Notes under the pieces: generated by a model
The model's input: the letters and a program-made list of their open reading frames with translations, nothing else
Told to the model about the DNA's origin: nothing
The model's database searches: none
Made by a program: the position numbers and the translations under genes
NCBI GenBank assembly: GCA_964491875.1
Contig: CAZBIC010000010.1
Span: 1-64,000 of the forward strand
DNA from: JADJPG01 sp964491875
GTDB lineage: Bacteria > Verrucomicrobiota > Verrucomicrobiia > Limisphaerales > JADJPG01
Reading direction: 5' to 3'
Length of the DNA: 64,000 nt
Shown: positions 41,426 to 51,230 of the stretch, in pieces
Layout of the letters: every line of letters starts with the position of its first letter
Position numbering within the stretch: position 1 is the stretch's first letter

Positions 41426-44110
41426 CTATTCCTTGCGCAGGCGGTAGAAGATACCGGGATTCGGGACGCGGAATTCTTCGTAGCCGTTGTTGAACACGTT
41501 ATCAACCGGGGCCCAGACAGCGTCGGGGGCCAGCGAGGTGGAGCTTTCCAGGATGAAGCCGGTGACGTCATTGGGCCACGAGATAAACGTGGCGCCGAAC
41601 TCGTTGATCACGATCTTCAGCGAGGGGACCGGAGGAATGACCGCCGGGATGCCCGCGGCCGTCGCCTTGCCGAGGCGGGCGATTTCGCTCGGGCTAAGGA
41701 CGACCGGGCGGGTCTGGATGCTGTTGACCACGCCGGCGGCAGTTTCGCCGTCTTCGTCCGCGAAGATAAGCGCCAGCGGATCGAGCGACCAGCGTTTGTC
41801 GACCACACCGTCAGTCGCGCTGAGGTATTGGAAGAGCCCGGTGCCGAGCGGAGCGGAGCCCACGGGAGTGGTGACCACGTTCACGCCGTCGATGTATTTA
41901 CCGAGCTCGCGCTTGGTCAAGTCGACCGTGAAGGCAATACGATGGAAGGTGTCCGCCGTGGCGTTGCCTTGATATTGGCTGGAAATGCCGAGGCCGTTGC
42001 CGCCGTTGAGGAAGACATCGCCATCGGTGGTGTTGTTGGTTTCCGTCTGGAACAAGGAACGGAAGCCGCCGCTGCTGGCCGGGAACATGACGTCCATGAT
42101 CACGGTGTATTGATTCACCTTTTCACCACCGGCATTCGGGAGGATGCCGTGCGGCAGGAAGTAGCCGAGCGGGATGCGTTCCGCTTCCGTCGCGGGATAG
42201 TTGAAGCGCATGACATTGGCCACGCCGTCGTCCAAAATCGCCGTCTCATACAGGGTCACGAATTCGGTGTCCGGACGCCCCACGAGGTCCGTGCCGATCG
42301 TCGCTGCGAGATTGCCAGCTTCGAAGTCCCATTGGCCGCTGACAAGCGGAATGCCGCCCGCGGAAGGTCCGCCGAGTGCCGCGACACCAGCATCGCTCAT
42401 CTTGTAATTGCGGATCTGGACGCTGTTCACGTAGGCCGCCTGAGATTCACCGTCTTCATCGGAGAACAGGAGCGCCGTTTGCAGAAGCGCCCAGCGGCCG
42501 TTCAAACCTCCGGCGGTCTGATCGCTGACTTTCGCTCCATCAATAAACTTCGCGATAACGCCTTGAGTCTGGTCGACCGCAAACGCCACGCGATGCCATT
42601 GGCCGCGGACGATCGAGCCCTGGTAGGAACCGGAGATGCCGATGCCGTTGCCGGGGTTCACGAAGAGGTCACCGTCATTCGAGTTGTCCGTGCTGTCGAT
42701 CTGGATGAAGCAGTGCCAGCCGTCCGTCGGGATCAGAATGTCCATGATCATGGTCCACTGATTCACCTTCGTCGCGGCCGGATCACCATTCGGCCGGGCG
42801 CCGTGGCGCATGAGGTAACCGATCTGGCGGGTATTCGCCGCGGGCGTGGCCATGACCTTGACGTCTTCACCGCCAATGCCAGGGATGCCAAAGGAGGAGG
42901 CCGTGCCGAAGCGCGTGCCAGTCGCCGTGGTGCCGGCCTCGCCGTCGCGATATTCAAGCGCCTGACCGATGGTGGCGCCGAGGTTGCCGCCGTCGAAATC
43001 CCAATGAGCGGTGATGCCGGCCGCCTGGCTGGACTTCACGACAACAAACGTCCACTGGGTTACGACCAGGGAGGTTCCGTTGTTGAAGGTGAGTTGCGCG
43101 GTGTTGGTGGTGCCATTGTCGAACGGCGCCGCCGGCTGGAAGGCAACGGTGGTGATGTTCGCGACCTTGGAAATGGTCGGAACCACCGTGGCGCCGTTCA
43201 GCGCCAGGACGACAGTGCCGGCATCAAGCGCGCTCGCTCCGTCCACGATGTCAGCGCTGACGATGGTGTCCGTGCGGACATCCGTGGCGCCGTTCACCGG
43301 AATGGTCGAGGCCAAGGTGGCACCAGCCGGATCCGGAATCTCACTGACTTTCACGCCGTTCGTTCCGAACTGATAGATGCGCTGGATCTCAAACGCCGTC
43401 ACAGCGCGACGCCAGATAGCCACGTCGTCCATCAACGCGTCAATTTCAACGCCACCACCATCGGTGTAGGCGCCCGTGCCGTCCTGACCGATGTTGGTCG
43501 GGAGGCCGGAATCGATTGAGTCCGTGGCCGGAGCAATCGCCGTCGTCGACGAAAGCACGCCATCGACAAACGTCGTGGCACTCCCGTCGCGATCGAAGCT
43601 CACCGCGACATGGTGCCAGGCGCCATCATTGATGCCTGACCCGCCGGAATCGATACGGCCAGCGCCGCTCTGCTTGTAGTTCCAACCGAAGTTGCCGCCG
43701 CCACCGACAAAGAGCACGTAGCCGGTGTTACCACCCGAACGCCAGTCCTTGTTGGAGAGGAAAGCCGGATCGCCAGACTTGGAGTTTACCTTGATCCACG
43801 CAGAAATCGTGTAATCGGTCGTGCCGCCGAAGTTCAGTTCCGTCGGAGTTCCGAGGGAAACGTAGTTGAAGAAGCTGCCGTCCTTCGCATTGGAGATGCG
43901 AACAGCGCCGGAACCGATCCTGCCGGCTTCAATCGTGGGAGCGCCGGTGGGCGAGGCCACGACCGATGACCCGGCCGCGGTGTTCACATAGTCGCCATCG
44001 AACGGGAGATGGACCACCATTTCACTGGTGATGGTCCCGGCGGGGACCGACGCAGCCGCGCCCAGCACTGAGGCGAGGGCGGCGAATCTGAGCAGTTTTT
44101 TGGATTTCAT
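41426..44110 (-). CDS. Secreted triple LamG-like protein
   Basis: An 894-residue protein with a signal peptide (LLRFAALASVLGAAASVPAG). A LamG/concanavalin-like domain (about 30-240: HLPFDGDYVNTA, YTISAWIKVNSK, GAWHHVAVSFDRDG, DDVAIWRRAVTAFEI) is followed by a Big/Ig-like domain (about 265-355). Two related jelly-roll repeats come next (about 365-590 and 600-830), each with HWDF/QWDFEAGNL, QWHRVAFAVD or FHRIAFTVD, and a VNSIQ(I/T)R strand. The last ~50 residues close in GIFYRLRKE. The two repeats are close relatives of those in the next gene (44450-48001). It probably binds glycans outside the cell. A strong terminator follows. Confidence 0.87.
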   Translation of the reverse strand: MKSKKLLRFAALASVLGAAASVPAGTITSEMVVHLPFDGDYVNTAAGSSVVASPTGAPTIEAGRIGSGAVRISNAKDGSFFNYVSLGTPTELNFGGTTDYTISAWIKVNSKSGDPAFLSNKDWRSGGNTGYVLFVGGGGNFGWNYKQSGAGRIDSGGSGINDGAWHHVAVSFDRDGSATTFVDGVLSSTTAIAPATDSIDSGLPTNIGQDGTGAYTDGGGVEIDALMDDVAIWRRAVTAFEIQRIYQFGTNGVKVSEIPDPAGATLASTIPVNGATDVRTDTIVSADIVDGASALDAGTVVLALNGATVVPTISKVANITTVAFQPAAPFDNGTTNTAQLTFNNGTSLVVTQWTFVVVKSSQAAGITAHWDFDGGNLGATIGQALEYRDGEAGTTATGTRFGTASSFGIPGIGGEDVKVMATPAANTRQIGYLMRHGARPNGDPAATKVNQWTMIMDILIPTDGWHCFIQIDSTDNSNDGDLFVNPGNGIGISGSYQGSIVRGQWHRVAFAVDQTQGVIAKFIDGAKVSDQTAGGLNGRWALLQTALLFSDEDGESQAAYVNSVQIRNYKMSDAGVAALGGPSAGGIPLVSGQWDFEAGNLAATIGTDLVGRPDTEFVTLYETAILDDGVANVMRFNYPATEAERIPLGYFLPHGILPNAGGEKVNQYTVIMDVMFPASSGGFRSLFQTETNNTTDGDVFLNGGNGLGISSQYQGNATADTFHRIAFTVDLTKRELGKYIDGVNVVTTPVGSAPLGTGLFQYLSATDGVVDKRWSLDPLALIFADEDGETAAGVVNSIQTRPVVLSPSEIARLGKATAAGIPAVIPPVPSLKIVINEFGATFISWPNDVTGFILESSTSLAPDAVWAPVDNVFNNGYEEFRVPNPGIFYRLRKE

Positions 44111-44449
44111 AGGGTTTACTTGATGTCTGTTAACTGAATGTAGGAAGCAAAGAGAGAGACCGGGACCGGGACCGTGGATTCGGGCAACGCTTCAGCCAAC
44201 GGGAGCCAAGTTCGTCTCGAACCCGGAGACGTAAAGCCCGCTGCCTGAACTGTATTAAGGAGGAACTGCATTCGCGAATCCTGCCGACCGCGACCGACTA
44301 CCCAAGTGCTGGAACAGTGCCAGTGGTATCAAAAGTTGCCCCAGCAATCAAGCCTGCGGATTGGATTTTCAGAGTATTTACCTCGCCGTAACCCATTCCT
44401 CGGCGAACCGTAATGAAGACTGCCCGAGTCCGCGAAAGTTACACGCGAA
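44111..44449. other. Intergenic stretch with no gene seen
   Basis: 339 bases between the end of the LamG/phosphatase gene and the start of the triple-LamG gene, both minus-strand. It holds a tandem of CCGGGA near 44160-44172 and an imperfect inverted stretch around 44305-44330 (GTGCTGGAACAGTGCCA), but no ORF, RNA or credible terminator. The 5' leader of the 41426-44110 gene must lie here. Confidence 0.4.
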
Positions 44450-47400
44450 TCACCGCACCACGGCGCGGAAGAACTGTTGTTGATTCGCCCGCGGAACCGA
44501 GTTCGTCACCTTCCCACCCCCGGTCGTGGGAGCGACGTTTGTCCGAATGGCGGACCAGGTCGAAAGATTCGTCGACTGCTCCGTCACGTAACGCACCCCC
44601 GGCTTTCCGCCCAGGCTCAGAACGACGTTCGTTCCGACGGGAGTTTGCGATACCACATCCAACTCCGGCACCCGGCTCGGCAGCACCAGCATGTCGAGCA
44701 ACTGGTTGTTATTATCGAACGCCTGCCAAAGCATCGTGTTGCCGGTGATCTCCATCAGACCGTAGTGGTAGCGCGAATACTCGACCGTGAACAACGGCCA
44801 GTTCGCCACGCGTTCCACGTCCAACGTTCCGCCGCCACCGCCCGCGATGATATAAGTGACGCCATTGGTCGTTCCGCGATTGTAATTGTGCGCGTGACCA
44901 GAAATCACCACGTCCACGTTCCCCTGCGTCAACAGCGGCACCCAGTCATTCCGCACGAACGCCTCACCCGTGTAACCGCCGCCGTTCCATAGATTCACGA
45001 ACGGCGGCTTGTGGAAGCACACCACGCGAAACGCGGCACGCTGCGTTTCTGGCCGCGCAAGTTCCGCCTGCAACCAGGCGCGTTGCTCCGGTGACTCGCC
45101 GGTGCTCGCTTCGCTGTCGAGGAAGATGAACCGGCTGTTCCCGTAATCGAATGCGAACCACGCCTCGTTTCCGGGTAACGCACTGTAGGCATACGCGAGA
45201 GCGTGTTCGCCATCGTGATTCCCCCGCGCGAACACCACCGGCGTCGTCTGCGAGCAGTTCATGTGTTCCAGCGGCTTGAACCAGTAGTCATGCCATTCGG
45301 AGAGCACATTACCGCTGTTTACCATGTCCCCGGCGACCGCGATCAAATTCACCCCCTGCGCGAGGAAGTTGGAAACGTGCGTGCGAAGGATTCCCGTGCC
45401 TTGATGATTGTCTCCCCACCACGCGACCGCGAATGGCGTCTCGCGTTTCGGCGCAGTGCGGAACTTGTACACCGGAGTCACCGCGTCGCCGCTGCGCACG
45501 CGATATACGTAATCCGTCTCGATCGAAAGCCCGGTGATGTTCGCTCGGTGGACGAAATGCGTCGCATCGATTTGCAGCGTCTCGATGTCCGTCAGGGTGT
45601 GTTCGGTGACGTTGCTGAGGCCCCACTCCACGGAGTGCAGGCACGTATTGCCATCTGTCTCCCAGAGCAAACGCATCGCGTCGGTGCGGACATCCTGCAG
45701 CATTGGAAGCTTCGTGATCGTGGGTGTGAAGGAAACCGGCGCCTCTTGCAAACGCACCACGACGTCATCGGCCATCGAATCGTTATTCGCGCCACGACGA
45801 TGTCTCCCCACGATCTCCGCCCTCAGCTTGCGAGTGCCCAGCGGCAACAAAGCGTTGACCGTTCGAGGAATCCAAATGCTGTTTCCCGCCACCATGCAGC
45901 GAACACTGGAAAGCTCATTGCCCGTCGCATCCAAATAAGCCACGCGGAAGTAAACCTGATCATCGAACGTGCCCGCGCCGAACTCATTTCGCAGCCACGC
46001 CTCAGCGTCCACCGCCGCGCCGCCGTCCAGATCAGCCACCGTGAAACCTGCCGCGATCAAATCAATCTCCTGGCGAAGCACCGTGTCGCCGCCGGGACTG
46101 ACACCGCCATAGACAAAGGAACTTCCGCTGTGCGGCGAACCGCGTCCGCTGGCTGCCGTCACCGCCACGGCATTTCCGATGAGCCGTTGCCAGTTCAGAA
46201 GCTGGGATTCAAAACCACCGTTCAGCTGAATCGGCTGACCAAACAAAGCGTTCGGTGCCGGGCCGGAGCCAGCGACTGAAAACGGCACGTCTGAAAAATC
46301 TGCCACTGCGGGGAAGTTCACGGAGCTCACACGAACCCGGTAGTTGGTTCCATTGCCGAACCGCGGATTCACGATCCACGTGAAGTTCGTCTGCACCATT
46401 GGAGCCTGGCCAAGAGTCCGGTAGAGCGTGTTCCCGTCGTAAACTTCCACCAACGCGAATCCGCTCGGATTCGTCGCCGCCCAGACGACTTTCTGGGTCG
46501 AGCCCGCTTGAATCTGTTCGCCAGCATTCAGACTGGTCACCCGCAACGTCGGTGGTTGTGGCGTTTGAATGCCGCCAGCGGCCGGCCCGCCCAACGCCGC
46601 AATATCCGCCGCGCTCATAGCCTCCGGCCGCAGCTGCACACTGTTGATGAAACCCGCGGAGTTCTCCTGATCTTCATCCGCGAACAACAACGCGACGGGT
46701 TCGAGAGCGAACCGACCGTCCAATGTCCCCGCGCTCGTCTGCTGGACGTTCGCTCCGTTGATGTAGCTCGTGAAAGTTCCGGCGACTGTGTCGACCACGA
46801 GCGCGAGGCGATTCCAGGTGCCGTCCGGAACACTTCCCGAGTAATTGCCGCTGATGCCCACGCCGCCAGCCGGGTTGATGAACCAGTCACCATCGTTCGC
46901 GTTCGCGGAGCTTGTCTGCCAGAGCCCAGCCCAACCCGTCGGTCGGCTCGGAAACATTACGTCCATGATGAGCGTGTAGCGATTCAGAAACGCGCCGCCG
47001 GCGTTCACACCCAGCCCATGCGTCATACGAAAGAACGTCCCGCGCGTGAAAGACGCGATCTGCGCCGATTGGCCTCCGATGGTCGCCGTCGTGAAGCTCA
47101 CTCCCGGAGTCGTCGCGGGCGGCGCGAATCCCGTCGTCAACGCCAGCCCGCCCACCGACGACGCCAGAGAGTTGTTGAAATCCCACTGCGCAATGCCGCT
47201 CTGGGTGAGATACGGAATTCCGGAAGCAGACGCGCGGCCGAGGGCAGCCACTTGTTCAGGTGTCAGCGCGCTGTTGTGAAACTGGATGCTGTTGACGTAA
47301 ACCTCGCCGGTCTCTCCATCTTCATCAGCAAAGAGCAACGCCTGCGGCAACAGAGACCAACGCCCGTCCGTCACACCAACCGTCGCGTCGAGGTATTGAA

Positions 47401-48001
47401 CTGCGTTCGTTCCGAGCGGCGCCGCGCCGACGGGGCCGGTTAATACATTGGTGCCGTCGATATACTTCCCAAGTTCACGTTTCGCGAGATCCACGGTGAA
47501 CGCCACCCGGTGCCATTCGCCCGGAGCGAGGTTGCCCTGATACTGACTGCTGATGCCGAGGCCGTGAGTGCCGCTCACAAACAGCTCGCCATCAGTGGCG
47601 CACGGACTATTCGTCTCGGTTTGCAGCAGTGACCGAAACCCTGTGCTGGCCGCCGGATAAAACAAATCCATGACCAGCGTATAGCGATTCACGAACTCGC
47701 CTCCGCTGTTCGGCTGCGCGCCGTGGGAGAGGGTCAGTCCCTGAGTCGAAGTCGTCGCGGGTATGCGAATGACATTAGCCGACCCTCCATTGATCGCGGG
47801 AATACCAAACGAGGTGGTCGTTCCGAATTGGGTGGTGGCTCCTGTATCACCCCGGAATTGGAGAGGAGAACCGATGGTCGCGGAAAGGCTCCCGTTTTCG
47901 AAATCCCACTGCCCGGTAATCGCGGCGAACCCGCGTTCCGACATCCCGATCAAGAACAGGGCCATCACAGCAGCCCAGCCACGGCAGATCCCAAAGTGCA
48001 T
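44450..48001 (-). CDS. Secreted LamG / purple acid phosphatase-like protein
   Basis: An 1183-residue protein with a signal peptide (VMALFLIGMSERGFA). Two LamG-like repeats lie at about 27-270 and 275-480, an Ig-like domain at about 487-575, a beta-sandwich at about 580-735, a fibronectin/PAP N-terminal domain at about 740-840, then a calcineurin-like metallophosphatase at about 855-1090. Metal-ligand motifs stand in order: WWGDNHQ, AGDMVN, RGNHDGE, CFHKPP and GHAHNY. All are intact, so a di-metal phosphatase working outside the cytoplasm is expected. The C-terminus closes in QQFFRAVVR. The fusion of glycan-binding repeats to a phosphatase suggests it acts on surface-bound or polymer substrates. 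Substrate unknown. Confidence 0.9.
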   Translation of the reverse strand: MHFGICRGWAAVMALFLIGMSERGFAAITGQWDFENGSLSATIGSPLQFRGDTGATTQFGTTTSFGIPAINGGSANVIRIPATTSTQGLTLSHGAQPNSGGEFVNRYTLVMDLFYPAASTGFRSLLQTETNSPCATDGELFVSGTHGLGISSQYQGNLAPGEWHRVAFTVDLAKRELGKYIDGTNVLTGPVGAAPLGTNAVQYLDATVGVTDGRWSLLPQALLFADEDGETGEVYVNSIQFHNSALTPEQVAALGRASASGIPYLTQSGIAQWDFNNSLASSVGGLALTTGFAPPATTPGVSFTTATIGGQSAQIASFTRGTFFRMTHGLGVNAGGAFLNRYTLIMDVMFPSRPTGWAGLWQTSSANANDGDWFINPAGGVGISGNYSGSVPDGTWNRLALVVDTVAGTFTSYINGANVQQTSAGTLDGRFALEPVALLFADEDQENSAGFINSVQLRPEAMSAADIAALGGPAAGGIQTPQPPTLRVTSLNAGEQIQAGSTQKVVWAATNPSGFALVEVYDGNTLYRTLGQAPMVQTNFTWIVNPRFGNGTNYRVRVSSVNFPAVADFSDVPFSVAGSGPAPNALFGQPIQLNGGFESQLLNWQRLIGNAVAVTAASGRGSPHSGSSFVYGGVSPGGDTVLRQEIDLIAAGFTVADLDGGAAVDAEAWLRNEFGAGTFDDQVYFRVAYLDATGNELSSVRCMVAGNSIWIPRTVNALLPLGTRKLRAEIVGRHRRGANNDSMADDVVVRLQEAPVSFTPTITKLPMLQDVRTDAMRLLWETDGNTCLHSVEWGLSNVTEHTLTDIETLQIDATHFVHRANITGLSIETDYVYRVRSGDAVTPVYKFRTAPKRETPFAVAWWGDNHQGTGILRTHVSNFLAQGVNLIAVAGDMVNSGNVLSEWHDYWFKPLEHMNCSQTTPVVFARGNHDGEHALAYAYSALPGNEAWFAFDYGNSRFIFLDSEASTGESPEQRAWLQAELARPETQRAAFRVVCFHKPPFVNLWNGGGYTGEAFVRNDWVPLLTQGNVDVVISGHAHNYNRGTTNGVTYIIAGGGGGTLDVERVANWPLFTVEYSRYHYGLMEITGNTMLWQAFDNNNQLLDMLVLPSRVPELDVVSQTPVGTNVVLSLGGKPGVRYVTEQSTNLSTWSAIRTNVAPTTGGGKVTNSVPRANQQQFFRAVVR

Positions 48002-48074
48002 TCACAGACGATCTCCGAATGGGGCGGATTAATCAATCCGGCATTTCGAAGGTCGCGTCCGCTTTGCGCGGTTC

Positions 48075-48911
48075 TCAGCCCTTTTCGATGCAGGCGTAGG
48101 CGTTGTGATTGTGGATGCTCTCGTAGTTCTCGGCTTCCACCTTGTACCACGTCACGTCGCGGTGTTTGTTCAGGCGCGTGGCGACATTGCGGACCAAATC
48201 CTCCACGAACACCGGGTTCTCGTAAGCTCTCTCGGTGACTGCCTTTTCATCCTGTCGTTTCAACAGGGCGTAGAGCTCAGAGCTCGCGGACTTCTCGACG
48301 ATGGCAATCAAGTCCTCGATCCAAATCGCCTTTGTCGAACGGATCTGTACCGTCACTTCGCCGCGCTGATTATGCGCGCCGTACTGGCTGATGGCCTTCG
48401 AGCACGGACACAACGTCGTAACATTCGCTTTCACCGTCAGCACGAAGTCGATCTCCTTGCCAATCGCCGTCGCGTCAAACCGCGCGGTGTAATCCATCAC
48501 GCTCGTCATGCCAGAGACAGGCGCCTTCTTTTCGAGGAAGAACGGAAACTCCATCTCGAGGTGCGACGTCGCCGCGTTCAGCTTCACCTGCATCGCATGC
48601 AGAATGTCCTCGATGTTCTCGACATGAACGATGTTGCCATGGGCGTTCAGCACCTCGATGAACCGGCTCATGTGCGTGCCCTTAAATTCCTTCGGCAGGT
48701 CCACGAACATGCCAATGGTCGCAACGGTGTTCTGCAGGCTGCGCGCCTTGTCACGAATCTGAATCGGGAACCGAAGCCCGCGCACGCCCACCTTGTCGAT
48801 ACGCAGTTCGCGATGATCGCGCTCGCTCTGCTTGTCGTGCAATGGCGCAGCGGCTTTGCCGGCGTGCGGCGGAACCCGGCGTGCCCGTTCGGTTTCAGAC
48901 AGTTTCAGCAT
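48075..48911 (-). CDS. folE2: GTP cyclohydrolase FolE2 (type IB)
   Basis: A 278-residue enzyme that makes 7,8-dihydroneopterin triphosphate from GTP for folate (or queuosine) synthesis. Family stretches: VGVRGLRFPIQIRDK, MSRFIEVLNAH, VMDYTARFDAT, the active-site Cys in LCPCSKAISQYGAHNQRG (Cys168 or Cys170) and the final YESIHNHNAYA. The length fits. FolE2 replaces the zinc-only FolE in many bacteria and works with other metals. No folate gene neighbours. The start M at 48911 gives an extended, charged N-terminus, which is common in the family. Confidence 0.94.
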   Translation of the reverse strand: MLKLSETERARRVPPHAGKAAAPLHDKQSERDHRELRIDKVGVRGLRFPIQIRDKARSLQNTVATIGMFVDLPKEFKGTHMSRFIEVLNAHGNIVHVENIEDILHAMQVKLNAATSHLEMEFPFFLEKKAPVSGMTSVMDYTARFDATAIGKEIDFVLTVKANVTTLCPCSKAISQYGAHNQRGEVTVQIRSTKAIWIEDLIAIVEKSASSELYALLKRQDEKAVTERAYENPVFVEDLVRNVATRLNKHRDVTWYKVEAENYESIHNHNAYACIEKG

Positions 48912-49035
48912 GGTGGATGTTTAGCAGGGCACCGCACGTTTGCAAAAATAAATCCGGCGGAAACTGCCGGGAAATCCTGAACGGCTTTAGGAACGGTTTT
49001 GACAGCAGCGCATCCCGCCATCTATTACCCTCCCC

Positions 49036-49968
49036 ATGCGTTCGATTCGTTCCGCCTTTCTGTTGCTGATTTTGGCCACACTGCTGATCTCCGGCGCGTC
49101 CGGCATGGCGGCGCAGACCTTCCGCGTCGCCACCTACAACGTAGAGAACTACATCGATGCTCCCGCTGGCACCCGGCCGTTGAAGAGCGCCGAGGGCCGC
49201 GCCAAGATCAGGGAAAGCCTGCGTGCGCTGAACGCCGACGTCGTGGCGTTCCAAGAGATGGGTTCCACCAATGCCTTCCTCGAACTTCGCGCATCGCTCA
49301 AAGCCGAAGGCCTCGACTACCCGCATTGGGAACACGTCTCGGGCTGGGACACCAATATTCACGTCGCCGTCCTGAGCAAGTTTCCATTCTCTGCGCGCCG
49401 ACCTCACACCAACGAATCGTTCCTGCTCTTCGGTCGGCGCTTCCGCGTCAGTCGCGGCTTTGCCGAAGTCGATGTCCGCGTGAACAACAACTATTCCTTC
49501 ACCCTGATCACCACCCACCTCAAATCGCGACGCCCCGTCCCCGAGGCAGACGAGGCGGAACTCCGGGAACAGGAGGCGATGATTCTCCGCGAAAAGACCG
49601 ATGCCATCCTCAGCAAGAATCCCGACGCCAATCTTGTCGTCCTCGGCGACTTCAACGACACCAAGGACACCAAATCCACCCGCGCCATTATCGGCCGCGG
49701 CCGGACGGCCCTAATCGACACACGTCCAGCGGAACGCAACGGCGACAATCAGCCCAACCCCAATCCGCGATTTGAGCCGCGCAACATCACGTGGACCCAT
49801 CACTATGGAAAAGAAGACACCTATAGTCGTATCGATTACATCCTGCTCAGCCGCGGCATGGTGAATGAATGGAACAAGGACGAAAGTTTCGTTCTCGCAC
49901 TGGCCAATTGGGGCGTTGGTTCCGATCATCGGCCCGTGGTTGCCACCTTCACCGCCGCGGACAAATAG
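49036..49968 (+). CDS. Secreted endonuclease/exonuclease/phosphatase-family protein
   Basis: A 310-residue protein with a signal peptide (AFLLLILATLLISGASGMAA). The EEP fold motifs follow: VATYNVENYID, VVAFQEMG with the metal-binding Glu, LITTHLKS, LGDFND with the Asp/Asn pair, and GSDHRPVVATF with the catalytic His. All catalytic positions are present, so a Mg-dependent phosphodiesterase is expected, acting on nucleic acid or a phospholipid outside the cytoplasm. It is divergent from folE2, and the start ATG 49036 directly precedes the signal peptide. Substrate unknown. Confidence 0.88.
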   Translation: MRSIRSAFLLLILATLLISGASGMAAQTFRVATYNVENYIDAPAGTRPLKSAEGRAKIRESLRALNADVVAFQEMGSTNAFLELRASLKAEGLDYPHWEHVSGWDTNIHVAVLSKFPFSARRPHTNESFLLFGRRFRVSRGFAEVDVRVNNNYSFTLITTHLKSRRPVPEADEAELREQEAMILREKTDAILSKNPDANLVVLGDFNDTKDTKSTRAIIGRGRTALIDTRPAERNGDNQPNPNPRFEPRNITWTHHYGKEDTYSRIDYILLSRGMVNEWNKDESFVLALANWGVGSDHRPVVATFTAADK

Positions 49969-50048
49969 CACACTTTCAGCCGGTTTTGACTTTTTTCCGG
50001 CATTCTGATATCACCTTCCAGCTAGTTGTCAGTCAGACCTGCTGACCA

Positions 50049-51200
50049 GTGACCAAACAACCGCCCAGACCTTCCGCTGAAGTTTTGCACGACCACGGGG
50101 ATCCTAGGATCCTCGTTTTGTCGCTAGCCGGTATCGGTGACACCCTGATCTCCACGCCATTCATTCACGAGCTGCGCGCCAACTTTCCCAAGGCCACCAT
50201 TGATGCCTTTGTGCTCTGGGCCGGATCCAAGGACATTCTGGAAGGCAATCCGCACCTCAACACCGTCTTTCAAAAGAATCTGATCAAGGAAGGCGCGCTC
50301 AAGTCCCTGCCCTTCCTCCGTGAGCTGAGGAATCGCCGATACGACATCTCCATCAACGTCCACACGCTCGGCCGCATCCACTACCGTGCCGTCGCGCGAT
50401 TCATCAACGCCCGCACGCGACTCAGCCACGAATATGAAGGTCACGGATTGCTGGACCGGCTGTTGGTCAATCGCACTATTCCGCAGGACTACACCATCCA
50501 CAGCGTCGAGAACAACAACCGCCTGCTCCCTCTCCTCGACAAGAAGCCCGTTCTCGCCTGCCACGATTTTGAAGTCTTCCTGAAGCCGGAGGAATTCGCG
50601 TGGGCCGATGAATTCATCGCCAACCATCAGCTGTCCGGGCGCAAGATTTTCGGACTGCACCTCGGCTCCGGCGGAACCAAGAACCTCAAGCTGAAGCGTT
50701 GGCCTTCCTGTTACTGGGGCGAACTGCTCCACCGCCTGAACCAGGACCATCCCGAGTTGGTGATTCTGCTGTTTGGCGGTCCCGAGGAACAACGCGAGCA
50801 CGAGGAGATTCTCGATTACTCCAAGGGATCCTCCGTTTATGCGCCGAACACCCGGAACCTCCGGCAAGCCGCCGCGCTCATGAAACACTGTCACGCCTTC
50901 GCGAGCGTCGACACCGCCCTGATGCACCTCGCCGCTGCAATGAAGGTGCCAAACCAAATCGTCATTGAAGCGCCGACTCTAAACCCGACGAATCTCCCGT
51001 GGCAAAATCCGTTCCGGCTGATTCGCAATCCCGTCGTTAATGGACGAAACCTCGACTATTACCGATACGACGGGCGCCCCATCAAAGGCACTCCAGCAGA
51101 GCTTGTCCGCTGCATGGCATCCGTGAAGGTCGAGGAGGTTTACCTGAACGTTTGCCACGCGCTGGAACTCCCCATCCCCGCTGCGCAAGCCTCGCCATAG
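50049..51200 (+). CDS. Glycosyltransferase family 9 (heptosyltransferase-like)
   Basis: A 383-residue GT-B fold enzyme from a GTG start at 50049. The N-terminal half has LVLSLAGIGDTLISTPFIHELRANFP, the C-terminal half GLHLGSGGTKNLKLKRWP and ILLFGGPEEQREHEE ... SVDTALMHLAAAM, as in GT9 enzymes such as WaaC/WaaF. It should move a sugar, perhaps heptose, from a nucleotide donor to a surface glycan at the inner membrane. The HddA and HddC-GmhB genes for GDP-heptose lie 6-8 kb away in the same region, which supports a heptose donor. It runs convergent with the Kelch gene. Confidence 0.9.
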   Translation: MTKQPPRPSAEVLHDHGDPRILVLSLAGIGDTLISTPFIHELRANFPKATIDAFVLWAGSKDILEGNPHLNTVFQKNLIKEGALKSLPFLRELRNRRYDISINVHTLGRIHYRAVARFINARTRLSHEYEGHGLLDRLLVNRTIPQDYTIHSVENNNRLLPLLDKKPVLACHDFEVFLKPEEFAWADEFIANHQLSGRKIFGLHLGSGGTKNLKLKRWPSCYWGELLHRLNQDHPELVILLFGGPEEQREHEEILDYSKGSSVYAPNTRNLRQAAALMKHCHAFASVDTALMHLAAAMKVPNQIVIEAPTLNPTNLPWQNPFRLIRNPVVNGRNLDYYRYDGRPIKGTPAELVRCMASVKVEEVYLNVCHALELPIPAAQASP

Positions 51201-51230
51201 ACCCCGCGCGAAACGCCTGCTCCGCAGCGC

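Noticed and set aside
41828..43519. 563-codon plus-strand ORF opposite the triple-LamG gene
   Set aside because: Long, but Arg/Val/Asp-heavy with no recognisable fold; the minus frame has a signal peptide, LamG repeats and a terminator.
44300..44335. Possible sigma-54 promoter (TGGCAC ... on the minus strand) upstream of the triple-LamG gene
   Set aside because: The -12 part reads CAGCA instead of TTGCA, and no enhancer-binding regulator is nearby.
48912..49035. Zur or metal-responsive operator before folE2
   Set aside because: FolE2 genes are often zinc-regulated, but only a short CCGGC/GCCGG pair is seen, not the AT-rich palindrome expected for Zur.
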